Below, one piece after another: positions 22,154 through 29,385 of a stretch of DNA of 59,879 nt (position 1 is the stretch's first letter; every line of letters starts with the position of its first letter). Origin of the DNA: S146-42 sp965371965 (GTDB taxonomy: Bacteria; Planctomycetota; Phycisphaerae; Phycisphaerales; UBA1924); assembly GCA_965371965.1 (NCBI GenBank), contig CBDVAM010000004.1, positions 1-59,879 on the forward strand. Reading direction: 5' to 3'. The position numbers and the translations under genes are program-made. The notes beneath the pieces were generated by a model. That model did no database searches. It was not told where the DNA came from and saw only the letters and a program-made list of their open reading frames with translations.

Positions 22154-23749
22154 TTATTCGGCTGAGTGTGCGGGTTCGTCGGTGTCGCGCCCGCCGGCGA
22201 ATCGGAGGTCGTCCTTGACGCCTTGGAGTCGAGCCTGCCCGGGTTTATCCAGCAGGCTGACGATGATCGCTGCGAGGGCGGAGAGGATGAACGCCGGGAG
22301 GAGCACGTCCAGGGCTCCGAGGTAGGGATTGACGCTTTCCATGCCCATGGATTTCAGGAGCGGTGGGGCGGCGAAGCTGAAGAAGGGCACGCAGAGGAAG
22401 CCGACGATCATGGCGATTCGTGCTGCAAGCGCGGTGAGGCCTGACCAGAAGAGGCTGAGGATGACGACGGGGCAGAAGGTGGCGGCGATGCCGGACCAGC
22501 CGAAGATGACGATCCAGAAGAGTGGCTTGTTAGGATCGTTGGCGATGAGGCCCATGCCGATGGCGAAAGCGATGAGGGCGAGCCCGAGGGTTGTGATCTG
22601 AGAGAGTTTAATTAGCTTGGCGTCGGGCATGTTGGGGTGGCGGGTCTTTTGCCAGTAGTCGCGCACGGCGGCACTGGACGCAACAACAAGAAGTGAGTCG
22701 ATCGTGGACATGATGGCGCTGAGGACCATGGCGATGAAGATGCCGGCGACGAACGCGGGAAGAAGAGCTTCGGACATGTGGGGGAGGATGTTCTCGGCAT
22801 CGCCGTCGAGGGCTTTGATGTCGTAGAGCGCTCGCCCGACGATGCCGACGAGGACGGCACCGGAGTCGGCGAGGATGGTCCAGAGCAGCGCGACCGCGGC
22901 ACCCTTCTTGATCTCGTTCTCGCTCTTGAGCGAGATGAAGCGGACGAAGACCTGGGGCGAGCCGAGGAAGCCCAAGCCGATGGCGGCAAAGCCGAGGATC
23001 TTGAACACGGTGAGCGGGTTCCAACTGCCAGTGGATGGGGCGATGGTGCCGTCGGCCGCTTTTTGGCCTGGGCCGTGCCAGGAGAGCAGGTGCGGGTCGA
23101 TCGCGCGGAGCGAATCGAGGATATGGGTGACGCCTGTGAACTCCAATGCGCCCACGATGGGCAGGGCGACGAGCCCGAGGAACATGAGTGTCCCCTGAAA
23201 CACGTCGGACCAGACGACGGCGACGAAGCCGCCCTTGGTGATGTAGAGCATGACGACGAGAAAGCCGACGAGTGCGCCCCAGAAGTGGTTCATGTCGAGG
23301 AAGGCGTTGAAGGCCTTGCCGGTGGCGAAGACTTGCGAGCCCGCGTAGATGGGCACGAACACAATCAGTGCGCCCGCGGCGATGAGGCGGAGCCAGTGGC
23401 CCGAGTCGCGCAGGCGCGATTCGAGATAGTCGGGCATGGTGACCGAGTCGTAGCGGTCTGTGAGTCGTTTAAAGCGGCGTGCGAGCAGGAGCCATGCGAT
23501 ACCGACGCCGAGGAGTTCGCCGACGACGACCCAGAATGCCTGTACGCCGAGGACAAAGCCCATGCCGGTGAGCCCGAGCAAGAGCCAGGATGACTCCCCC
23601 GTTGCCCGGGCGCTGAAGGCGACGTTGATGAAGCCGAGGCGTTTGCCGCCGGCGAAGTAGTCGCGGATGTCCTTCATCCGCTTGGAGGCCACATAGCCAA
23701 TAAACAGGAGCACGGCGCAGTAGAGGACGACGGCGGTCACTTTCCACAT
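22154..23749 (-). CDS. sodium:solute symporter, PutP-like
   Basis: A 531-residue inner-membrane transporter of the solute:sodium symporter family with about 13 helices. Family marks are SARATGESSWLLLGLTG in helix 2, GSPQVFVRFISLKSENEI (like the PutP loop that reads RFMAIKS), and STIDSLLVVASSAAVRDYW in helix 9, where Ser/Thr residues bind sodium. It probably imports proline or another amino acid or organic acid; the sequence alone does not settle the substrate. GGAGG lies 21 bases before the ATG at 23749, which is far, so a different start is not excluded. It follows xerC/D on the same strand after about 70 bases. Confidence 0.92.
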   Translation of the reverse strand: MWKVTAVVLYCAVLLFIGYVASKRMKDIRDYFAGGKRLGFINVAFSARATGESSWLLLGLTGMGFVLGVQAFWVVVGELLGVGIAWLLLARRFKRLTDRYDSVTMPDYLESRLRDSGHWLRLIAAGALIVFVPIYAGSQVFATGKAFNAFLDMNHFWGALVGFLVVMLYITKGGFVAVVWSDVFQGTLMFLGLVALPIVGALEFTGVTHILDSLRAIDPHLLSWHGPGQKAADGTIAPSTGSWNPLTVFKILGFAAIGLGFLGSPQVFVRFISLKSENEIKKGAAVALLWTILADSGAVLVGIVGRALYDIKALDGDAENILPHMSEALLPAFVAGIFIAMVLSAIMSTIDSLLVVASSAAVRDYWQKTRHPNMPDAKLIKLSQITTLGLALIAFAIGMGLIANDPNKPLFWIVIFGWSGIAATFCPVVILSLFWSGLTALAARIAMIVGFLCVPFFSFAAPPLLKSMGMESVNPYLGALDVLLPAFILSALAAIIVSLLDKPGQARLQGVKDDLRFAGGRDTDEPAHSAE

Positions 23750-23811
23750 GGTGGCTGCGTCGATGGGACACCTCCCTGGTAAGAGAAGCGGGTAATGTAG
23801 CAGGTGGCGGG

Positions 23812-23830
23812 CGGGCCTGCCTCAGGCCCG
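23812..23830 (-). promoter_or_regulatory. hairpin at the end of the recombinase gene
   Basis: CGGGCCTG / CAGGCCCG form a perfect 8-bp stem around a three-base loop. The stem includes the stop codon of the minus-strand recombinase. No T run follows, so it may only stabilise or attenuate transcription into putP. Confidence 0.35.
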
Positions 23831-24781
23831 GGGGTGGCAGCTCGCGTGGACGTCCTTGAGGTGCTCGCGGTCGACGTGGGTGTAGATCTCGGTGGTCGCG
23901 ATGTCGGCGTGCCCGAGCAGTTGCTGCACGATGCGGAGATTCACCCCGCCGATGAGCAGGTGGGTCGCGAAGCTATGGCGGAGCGTGTGGGGGTGGACGT
24001 GCTCCAGGCCGGCGAGCTTGGCGTATCGCCGGACGATCTGCCAGACCGCGACGCGCTCGAGCGGACGCCCGGTGCGCGAGAGAAACACCCGCCCGCGATC
24101 GAGGCCCTCGGGACGCAGCATCTTGGGCCTGCACTGCTTGAGATAGCGCCTGAGCCAGTTGGCGGCGTGCTCTCCCATGGGCGTCACACGCGTCTTCATG
24201 CCCTTGCCGGTGATCCGGATCGTCTTCTTGCGAAGGTCGAGATCGCGCAGCCCGATCGAGCCGACCTCGCCCGCGCGCAGGCCGCTGGCGTACATGAGTT
24301 CGAGCATCGCGCGATCGCGCAGCCACAGCGGGAGCGCCGACGCGGGGCGGGCGTCCTCGTTGGCGGCTTCCACCAAACGTCGCATCTGGTTGGGGCTCAG
24401 CACGCCGGGCAGGCGACGCCAGAGCTTGGGCGCGTCGATGTGCTCGCCCAGGTCCTGGTCGTTCAGTCCGCGGGCCAGCATCCAGCGAGAGAACACGCGG
24501 ATGGTCGCGATATGGCGTGCGACCGAGGCGGTCGAGAGCTTGCGATCGCGCGACAAGGACGCGACATGCTCCAGGACGTGGCTCGGGCGGATGTCGGCGG
24601 GCGACTCGACGCGGGCGGTCGCGAGGTCCAGCAGCAGGTCGCGCAGATCGCGGGTGTAGGCCTCGAGGGTTGCGCTCGCCAGCCCGCACTCGACGCGCAG
24701 GAAGATCAGGAAATCGCCCCTCGCTCGATCCAGCTCGAGGGTCCAGGGCGGGGCGTCGGGAGATTTGGCGGAGACGGCCAT
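23822..24781 (-). CDS. tyrosine recombinase XerC/XerD type
   Basis: A site-specific recombinase of 319 residues that resolves chromosome dimers at dif with a partner Xer protein. The N-terminal SAM-like DNA-binding domain spans residues 14-115. The catalytic residues are all present: R169 (SGLRAGE), K193 (TGKGMK), H265-x-x-R268 (HTLRHSFATH), H291 (LLGHAD) and Tyr300 (TEIYTHV). Length and the sequence LLIGGVNLRIVQQLLGHADI point to a chromosomal Xer rather than a phage integrase. I cannot tell XerC from XerD without comparison. The start is ATG 24781; GTG 24787 is equally possible. It lies convergent to nothing: flagellin genes follow on the same strand upstream. Confidence 0.93.
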   Translation of the reverse strand: MAVSAKSPDAPPWTLELDRARGDFLIFLRVECGLASATLEAYTRDLRDLLLDLATARVESPADIRPSHVLEHVASLSRDRKLSTASVARHIATIRVFSRWMLARGLNDQDLGEHIDAPKLWRRLPGVLSPNQMRRLVEAANEDARPASALPLWLRDRAMLELMYASGLRAGEVGSIGLRDLDLRKKTIRITGKGMKTRVTPMGEHAANWLRRYLKQCRPKMLRPEGLDRGRVFLSRTGRPLERVAVWQIVRRYAKLAGLEHVHPHTLRHSFATHLLIGGVNLRIVQQLLGHADIATTEIYTHVDREHLKDVHASCHPRA

Positions 24782-24815
24782 TGCCACAGAATGATCGGGT
24801 CGCGAGTGAGCATGT

Positions 24816-24851
24816 CAAAAAGAAATCGCCCCGGGCGCGAGGCCCGGGGCG
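24816..24851 (-). terminator. terminator of flagellin gene 1
   Basis: A 10-bp stem CGCCCCGGGC (24827-24836 with 24842-24851) has a five-base loop and is followed on the minus strand by ATTTCTTTTTG. It lies 27 bases after the flagellin stop. Confidence 0.92.
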
Positions 24852-24877
24852 TCTAGGAACGGTTTCTCAGGCTCGGA

Positions 24878-26398
24878 TTAGCCGAGGAGCTGGAGGGCCT
24901 GCTGGGGCTGCTGATTCGCGAGGATCAGCGAGTTGCTGGCCGCCTGGCTCAGGATCTGCGAACGGGTGAGGTTCGCGGTCTCCTTGGCGAAGTCGGCGTC
25001 GCGGATGACGCTGTCCGCCGCGGCGGTGTTCTCGACCGAAACGCCCAGGCTCCGGATGGTTGCCCCGACGACGTTCTTCTGGAACGCACCGAGACGACCG
25101 CGGAGGCTGGAGACCTCGCCGATGGCCGCTGCGACGACCTTCTGGGCGTCCTCGAGCTGACCATCAACCACGTTCAGGTTCTTGCCCGAGCCGAGGTCAT
25201 CGAGGAAGAAGAAGCTGCCGGCGTTGTCGTCGTCCTCGCTCTGGCCGAGCTTGCGGGCGGCGACCTCGCTGATGCCCAGCGACACCTTGTTGGCGATGTT
25301 GACCTCGCCGCCGAGCTGGAAGTCCGCACCGCCGCCGGTGATCGTCAGTGCGCTGATGGCGCCGAGGGTCTGTGAGGCCGTGGCGGTCATGCTGAGCACG
25401 ACGTTGAGCACGTCGGTGTTGATGCGGATGGTTCTGCCATCGCTGGTGGCGGCGACGCCGTTGATGTTTGCGCCGATGTCCTGGCCCTCGTCCTTGACGC
25501 CGTTGTTGGCGGCGGCGAAGGTGGAGACCACTCCGTCGATGGTGTTGTTGTCGTCGGAGACGTAGTCGTAGATGCCGGTGCCGGCGATGCCGCCGTCGTC
25601 GGTGACCTTGATACTCACGAAGGCGTCGGTGCCGTAGCCGACGCTGTTGAGCACGACGCCCGAGCCGTTATCAACGGCCTGCACGCCGGTCACGTCGGTG
25701 AACGTGTTGATGGCGGCGGCGACGTCTGCGGCTAACGTGCCGGAACTGAACTGCAACTCGCGGGCGCCCAGGCCGCCCGAGACCTCAAAGATGAAGGCGC
25801 TGCTGGTGTTGCCCTGGAGGTCGACCGCGCTGCCGCCGAAGTCCATGGCCAGCTTGCCCTGCTGGGCGGACTGGGTGACGATCACATCGACGTCGAGGGT
25901 GTCCCCGGTGAACTTGGCACCGTTGACGGAGAAGTCCGAGATGGCGGCATCGATGCCGGTGGTGGAGTAGTCGAACGAGCCGTTGAGGAGCTTGACGCCC
26001 TGGAAGTTGGTGCTCGAGGCCACCCGGTCGATGGTCTGGAGGATCGAGTCGATCTGGAGCTGATTGGCTTCCTTCTCAGACGAGCTCAGGCCGGCGGTGT
26101 TGGCTGTGGTCGTGATCAGCCCCTGCAGCTCGGTCAGGAGGCCCGAGACCTCCTGGAGGCCGCCCTCGGCAATATTCACAACCTGATCGGCGCGCTCGGC
26201 GTTGCCGATTGCGGCGGTGGTTGCGGCCAGCTGCGACCGCAGATTCTCTGAGGCGATCAGACCCGCGGGGTCGTCCTTGCCTCTGTTGATCCGGATACCC
26301 GTCGCCAAGCGCTGCAGCGAGGTATTCAGGTCCTGGTTGTTCTGGCCCAGCACGCGCTGAGCAAGCAGCGATGCGACGTTGGTATTGATGCGACTCAT
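24878..26398 (-). CDS. flagellin 1
   Basis: Flagellar filament subunit, 506 residues. The N-terminal D0/D1 helices (MSRINTNVASLLAQRVLGQNNQ through about residue 140) and C-terminal helices (from VDGQLEDAQKVVAA to QQPQQALQLLG) are typical. The centre (about 150-390) holds repeated flagellin-IN type beta units, with motifs like LQFSSGTLAADVAAAINTFTDVTGVQA. It is a paralogue of 26742-28286, and the highly conserved ends suggest both can enter the same filament. The leader has TCACGGAGGA over the ribosome site, a likely CsrA-binding site. It has its own gap of 343 bases upstream and its own terminator. Confidence 0.96.
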   Translation of the reverse strand: MSRINTNVASLLAQRVLGQNNQDLNTSLQRLATGIRINRGKDDPAGLIASENLRSQLAATTAAIGNAERADQVVNIAEGGLQEVSGLLTELQGLITTTANTAGLSSSEKEANQLQIDSILQTIDRVASSTNFQGVKLLNGSFDYSTTGIDAAISDFSVNGAKFTGDTLDVDVIVTQSAQQGKLAMDFGGSAVDLQGNTSSAFIFEVSGGLGARELQFSSGTLAADVAAAINTFTDVTGVQAVDNGSGVVLNSVGYGTDAFVSIKVTDDGGIAGTGIYDYVSDDNNTIDGVVSTFAAANNGVKDEGQDIGANINGVAATSDGRTIRINTDVLNVVLSMTATASQTLGAISALTITGGGADFQLGGEVNIANKVSLGISEVAARKLGQSEDDDNAGSFFFLDDLGSGKNLNVVDGQLEDAQKVVAAAIGEVSSLRGRLGAFQKNVVGATIRSLGVSVENTAAADSVIRDADFAKETANLTRSQILSQAASNSLILANQQPQQALQLLG

Positions 26399-26402
26399 GA
26401 CG

Positions 26403-26412
26403 TCCTCCGTGA
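26403..26412 (-). promoter_or_regulatory. CsrA-type site on the flagellin 1 ribosome binding site
   Basis: TCACGGAGGA lies a few bases before the ATG. Its ACGGA fits the ANGGA core bound by CsrA, and GGAGGA is the ribosome site, so bound CsrA would block translation. Flagellin 2 has the identical ten bases at the same place. Confidence 0.6.
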
Positions 26413-26660
26413 ACAGCTCCGGACGGCCTTCGATCCCCTAGCCGTTCGCCAACCGCTGGCGCCTCGCAAGAGGCATGAATTCCAGTGGATCTTCCGCAAC
26501 GTACGGGCGACCCGAATCACTCGCATCCTGCGAGCTTCTTCTCGATCGCGGGGCATCCGTTGCCCTGCGTCGAGGCAATCCATCGACGGCGACAGGCTGT
26601 GGGTTGAGGCGTGTTCTCCGATTCAGGCGACAATCTGGAGGAAATGGGCCAGCGGGGTCA

Positions 26661-26700
26661 AGAAAAAAGCCCCCGCGGCCTTGGAGGGGCTGCGGGGGCT
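26661..26700 (-). terminator. terminator of flagellin gene 2
   Basis: A 9-bp stem AGCCCCCGC / GCGGGGGCT (26668-26676 with 26692-26700) is followed on the minus strand by TTTTTTCTTG. Confidence 0.92.
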
Positions 26701-26741
26701 GGTGTTGGCGTCCGAGAACTCGAAACGGATTTTGTTAGGGA

Positions 26742-28286
26742 CTAACCCAGGAGCTGAAGCACCTGCTGGGACTGCTGGTTGGCCAGGGCCAGCACGGTCG
26801 TGCCCGCGCTGGAGAGGATCTGGGCTCGGGTGAGCATGCTGGTCTCGAATGCGAAGTCGGCGTCGCGGATCTGAGAGCCGCTGGCTGACAGGTTTTCGAA
26901 CGCCGATTGCAGGCTGCGGGTATTTGTCTGTAGGACGTTGCGCTCGAATGCTCCCAGGCGTCCTCGAAGGAGCGATACCTCGTCGATGGACTCGGAGAGG
27001 ACGTCCTGGGCCGCGGTGAAGTCGTTGCGTGCCAGACTGCGTGACAGGCTGTTGTCGCCGTCGGTCTTGAGCGAGGCCAGGAACTGGACGGTGCCGTCGA
27101 TCAGGACCCCGCCGAGCTGTGAGGCGGCTACGGACGAGACGCCGATGTTGACCTGCTGGAGCGCGTTGACCTGGGGTCCGAGCTGGAAGACTGCGCCGCC
27201 GCCGGTAATCGTGAAGCTCGACGACCCCCCAGAGGGCGACGTGGCGAAGGTCTCATCGAGGAGCAGGTCGAGCCCCAGCACGCTGGTGTTGAGCGTAAGA
27301 TTGAGCCCGTCGCCCCGGGCGAGCGATCCGTTGACCAGGGCGGACACGTCGGTGCCGGCATCCCTGCTGGAGCTGGCGAGGTTCGGATCGGTCCAGATGA
27401 ACGGATCTGGCGGCGTGTAGCCGTCGGGAAATCGGAACGTCTCGAACCCGTCGTCGTCGGGATCTCCCGGTCGATCGAGTCGCTGAACCGAGACGAACGA
27501 GTTGATGCCGTACCCGGAGCTCCTGAAGACGACACCGGAGTTTGGATCGCCGTTGATCAGCTCCGCCTCGACGCCGGTCAGTGCCGAGAGACTGTTGACG
27601 CCGCTGACAATCTGATCCAGGGTCTGCCCGGTCGCGAACTGGACGGTCGAGACCCCGAGATCGCCGCGGATCTCCAGGGTGACGGCACTGGCGAGCTCGC
27701 CCGAGATGGGCTGTATATCGCCCGAGAAGTAGAGGTTGCCGTTCTGGGCGCTGGCGATGACGTCGACCTCGACATTGAGCTGGGCGGCGCTGACGAAGCT
27801 TGCCTTGTTGACCCTCGCGGTCTCGATGGCGTTGGAGGAGACGCCCGAGAGCGTGTAGTCGCGCGAGCCGTCGAGGAGCTTGAGCTGCCCGAAGCTCGCG
27901 GTGTTGCTGATGCGTGAGATCGAGTCGATCGCCGAGTCGATCTGGAGCTGGTTGGCGTCGCGTTCCTCCTTGGAGTTGGCCCCGGTGTTGGCCGACTCGA
28001 CGATGAGGGAGCGGATGGAGTTGAGCAGGTCGTTGACCTCGGCCAGTGCGGCCTCGGTGGTCGCGATGACCGTGCTGGCTCGCTCGCCGTTCTTGATGCC
28101 CTGCTCGATGGCCTGGATATCCGAGCGGATGCGCTCGGAGATGATGAGCCCCGCGGGGTCGTCGCTGCCTCTATTGATGCGCAGGCCGGTGCTGAGGCGT
28201 TCGAGGCGGAGCTCGAGCTCGGCGTTGGATCTGCCCAGACGGGATTGGGCGATCAGGCTAGGGATATTGCTGTTGATTCTTGACAT
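26742..28286 (-). CDS. flagellin 2
   Basis: Flagellar filament subunit, 514 residues and a paralogue of flagellin 1. The start MSRINSNIPSLIAQSRLGRSN and the end (ILSSAGTTVLALANQQSQQVLQLLG) are near-identical in pattern to flagellin 1, while the middle (about 150-380) has diverged strongly. It contains the sequence GYTPPDPFIWTDPNLASS, absent from the other copy. It follows csrA by 42 bases, so readthrough from the fliW-csrA unit is likely. The short leader has two possible CsrA sites: an ATGGA in the loop of a GCGC stem, and ACGGA on the ribosome site. GGAGGA fixes the ATG at 28286. Confidence 0.96.
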   Translation of the reverse strand: MSRINSNIPSLIAQSRLGRSNAELELRLERLSTGLRINRGSDDPAGLIISERIRSDIQAIEQGIKNGERASTVIATTEAALAEVNDLLNSIRSLIVESANTGANSKEERDANQLQIDSAIDSISRISNTASFGQLKLLDGSRDYTLSGVSSNAIETARVNKASFVSAAQLNVEVDVIASAQNGNLYFSGDIQPISGELASAVTLEIRGDLGVSTVQFATGQTLDQIVSGVNSLSALTGVEAELINGDPNSGVVFRSSGYGINSFVSVQRLDRPGDPDDDGFETFRFPDGYTPPDPFIWTDPNLASSSRDAGTDVSALVNGSLARGDGLNLTLNTSVLGLDLLLDETFATSPSGGSSSFTITGGGAVFQLGPQVNALQQVNIGVSSVAASQLGGVLIDGTVQFLASLKTDGDNSLSRSLARNDFTAAQDVLSESIDEVSLLRGRLGAFERNVLQTNTRSLQSAFENLSASGSQIRDADFAFETSMLTRAQILSSAGTTVLALANQQSQQVLQLLG

Positions 28287-28289
28287 GGC

Positions 28290-28323
28290 AATCCTCCGTG
28301 ACCGTGGCTGGGGGCGCGTTCCA
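28290..28323 (-). promoter_or_regulatory. CsrA-type leader of flagellin 2
   Basis: Between csrA and flagellin 2 there is a small stem GCGC / GCGC with loop ATGGAAC, then TCACGGAGGA just before the ATG. Two ANGGA sites, one on the ribosome site, repeat the known layout of the Bacillus hag leader, where CsrA binds two sites. Confidence 0.55.
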
Positions 28324-28328
28324 TGCGC

Positions 28329-28658
28329 CTAGGCCGACTGCTTGGAGTCTCCTCCTGAGGCGTTCTCGTCCGGTCGCACGCGTGCGCCGGGGCGAAGTCT
28401 TCCGTTGGACCCGATGCGATTTCGCGCCGGACCCGGGCTGATCGGTGTTCGCAACGCGTCGAGCCCGCCGGCGTCCAGTCGTGACGCCTGCTCGTTCTCG
28501 CTGCGGATTGCGTCGTACACTTCTTTGCGATGGACGGCGATCCTCGTCGGGGCGTTGATCCCGATGCGGACCTTGTCACCCCGTATGTCGACGATCGTGA
28601 TCTCGATCTCGTCGCCGATCATGATGGTCTCGTCGCGTTGGCGGCTGAGCACCAGCAT
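28329..28658 (-). CDS. csrA: carbon storage regulator CsrA with long C-terminal tail
   Basis: Small RNA-binding protein that represses translation by binding GGA sites in leaders. The core is residues 1-60: MLVLSRQRDETIMIGDEIEI, GDKVRIGINAP and IAVHRKEVYDAI. The Arg of VHRKE that contacts RNA is present. The protein runs to 109 residues, against about 60-75 in most species. The extra 45 residues are Gly/Pro/Arg-rich and probably disordered. The ATG at 28658 is set by the universal start MLVLSR, with AGGA upstream. It lies 137 bases after fliW, whose product is the CsrA antagonist in other bacteria, and 42 bases before flagellin 2. Confidence 0.97.
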   Translation of the reverse strand: MLVLSRQRDETIMIGDEIEITIVDIRGDKVRIGINAPTRIAVHRKEVYDAIRSENEQASRLDAGGLDALRTPISPGPARNRIGSNGRLRPGARVRPDENASGGDSKQSA

Positions 28659-28680
28659 TGTGTGTGTTCCTGTCTCGCGA

Positions 28681-28701
28681 GCGGCCCGATCCTTGGGCCG
28701 C
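28681..28701 (-). promoter_or_regulatory. probable CsrA autoregulatory hairpin before csrA
   Basis: On the minus strand a perfect 7-bp stem GCGGCCC / GGGCCGC presents the loop AAGGATC, 22 bases before the csrA start. GGA in the loop of a short hairpin with A before and T after is the classical high-affinity CsrA site. A second site, ACAGGA, overlaps the csrA ribosome site, so self-repression is likely. Confidence 0.7.
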
Positions 28702-28795
28702 GCTAGGTTCGTCGGACATCCGTGCGGGGGCGCGAGGTGCAAGGGCTCCTTGCGCGACCGCGAGACGAGAGAAACTCTGCAACTTCAGAAGCCCG

Positions 28796-29239
28796 TCAGG
28801 CCGACCGGCGAGCTTCTTCTTCCACCTTTACAAGCTGGTGGCGCGTGGTCCATCGCTTCTCGGCGATGACCAGCTGATCTCCGATTCGTTTGATGGTGTT
28901 GATGATCAACGGTCCCTGGAGATTTCCTGTCAGGAACCCGTCGATCTTGTTCACGATGACGAATACCTGCGCGTCCTCGAGGCTCGCCATCGAGAGGGTC
29001 TCCATCTGCTCCTTGCGGATGGGGACCGAGTACTCGGGGACAAACAGCGCAGGGTCTGTCACGACGAAGGCCAGGGCGGGATCGTCCAGCGATTGCAGCC
29101 AGAAGAAGCAGGCGTCCTCGCCCGGTTCCAAGAGGCAGAATCGCTTGCGATCCGGAAAGCCCAGCAGGCCTTTCTCGAAGGTGATCACGCGGTCCTCCGC
29201 GATCTCGATCACACCGAAGCGAGTGGTCCGCACGTCCAT
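28796..29239 (-). CDS. fliW: flagellar assembly factor FliW
   Basis: A 147-residue protein that binds CsrA, and free flagellin in competition, relieving repression of flagellin translation. The family pattern is clear: VRTTRFGVIEI, VITFEKGLLGFPDRKRFCLLE, FFWLQSLDDPALAFVV and a C-terminal GPLIINTIKRIGDQLVI. It lies between flgL and csrA, the order seen widely (flgL-fliW-csrA-flagellin). GTGGAG precedes the ATG at 29239. Confidence 0.96.
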   Translation of the reverse strand: MDVRTTRFGVIEIAEDRVITFEKGLLGFPDRKRFCLLEPGEDACFFWLQSLDDPALAFVVTDPALFVPEYSVPIRKEQMETLSMASLEDAQVFVIVNKIDGFLTGNLQGPLIINTIKRIGDQLVIAEKRWTTRHQLVKVEEEARRSA

Positions 29240-29385
29240 GGGTCCGCTCCACGTTTCTCGGCCGAGTCTCTAAGACTCCCCGGACGATCCGCGTCCGAGT
29301 CTGACGTCCTGTCCGCCGTTGCCGGTGTGGCCGATCCACCGGCTGGCGCTGAATCCAAAGGCTGGCGTGGGCTCTCGCCCGCGTT

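Larger units (their letters stand above)
26399..26741 (-). promoter_or_regulatory. 343-base gap: flagellin 1 leader and flagellin 2 terminator
   Basis: From the minus-strand view it starts with the terminator of flagellin 2 (26661-26700), then 260 bases of leader and presumed promoter of flagellin 1. The sequence next to the start codon can fold CGTCC with GGACG across the ribosome site, with CCGGAG and ACGGA in the loop. I found no convincing sigma-28 or sigma-54 promoter in it. Confidence 0.5.

Noticed and set aside
26581..26607. Possible sigma-28 promoter before flagellin 1 (TCAA ... GCCGTCGA)
   Set aside because: Spacing is 13 instead of 15 and the -10 part lacks GATAA; too weak to call.
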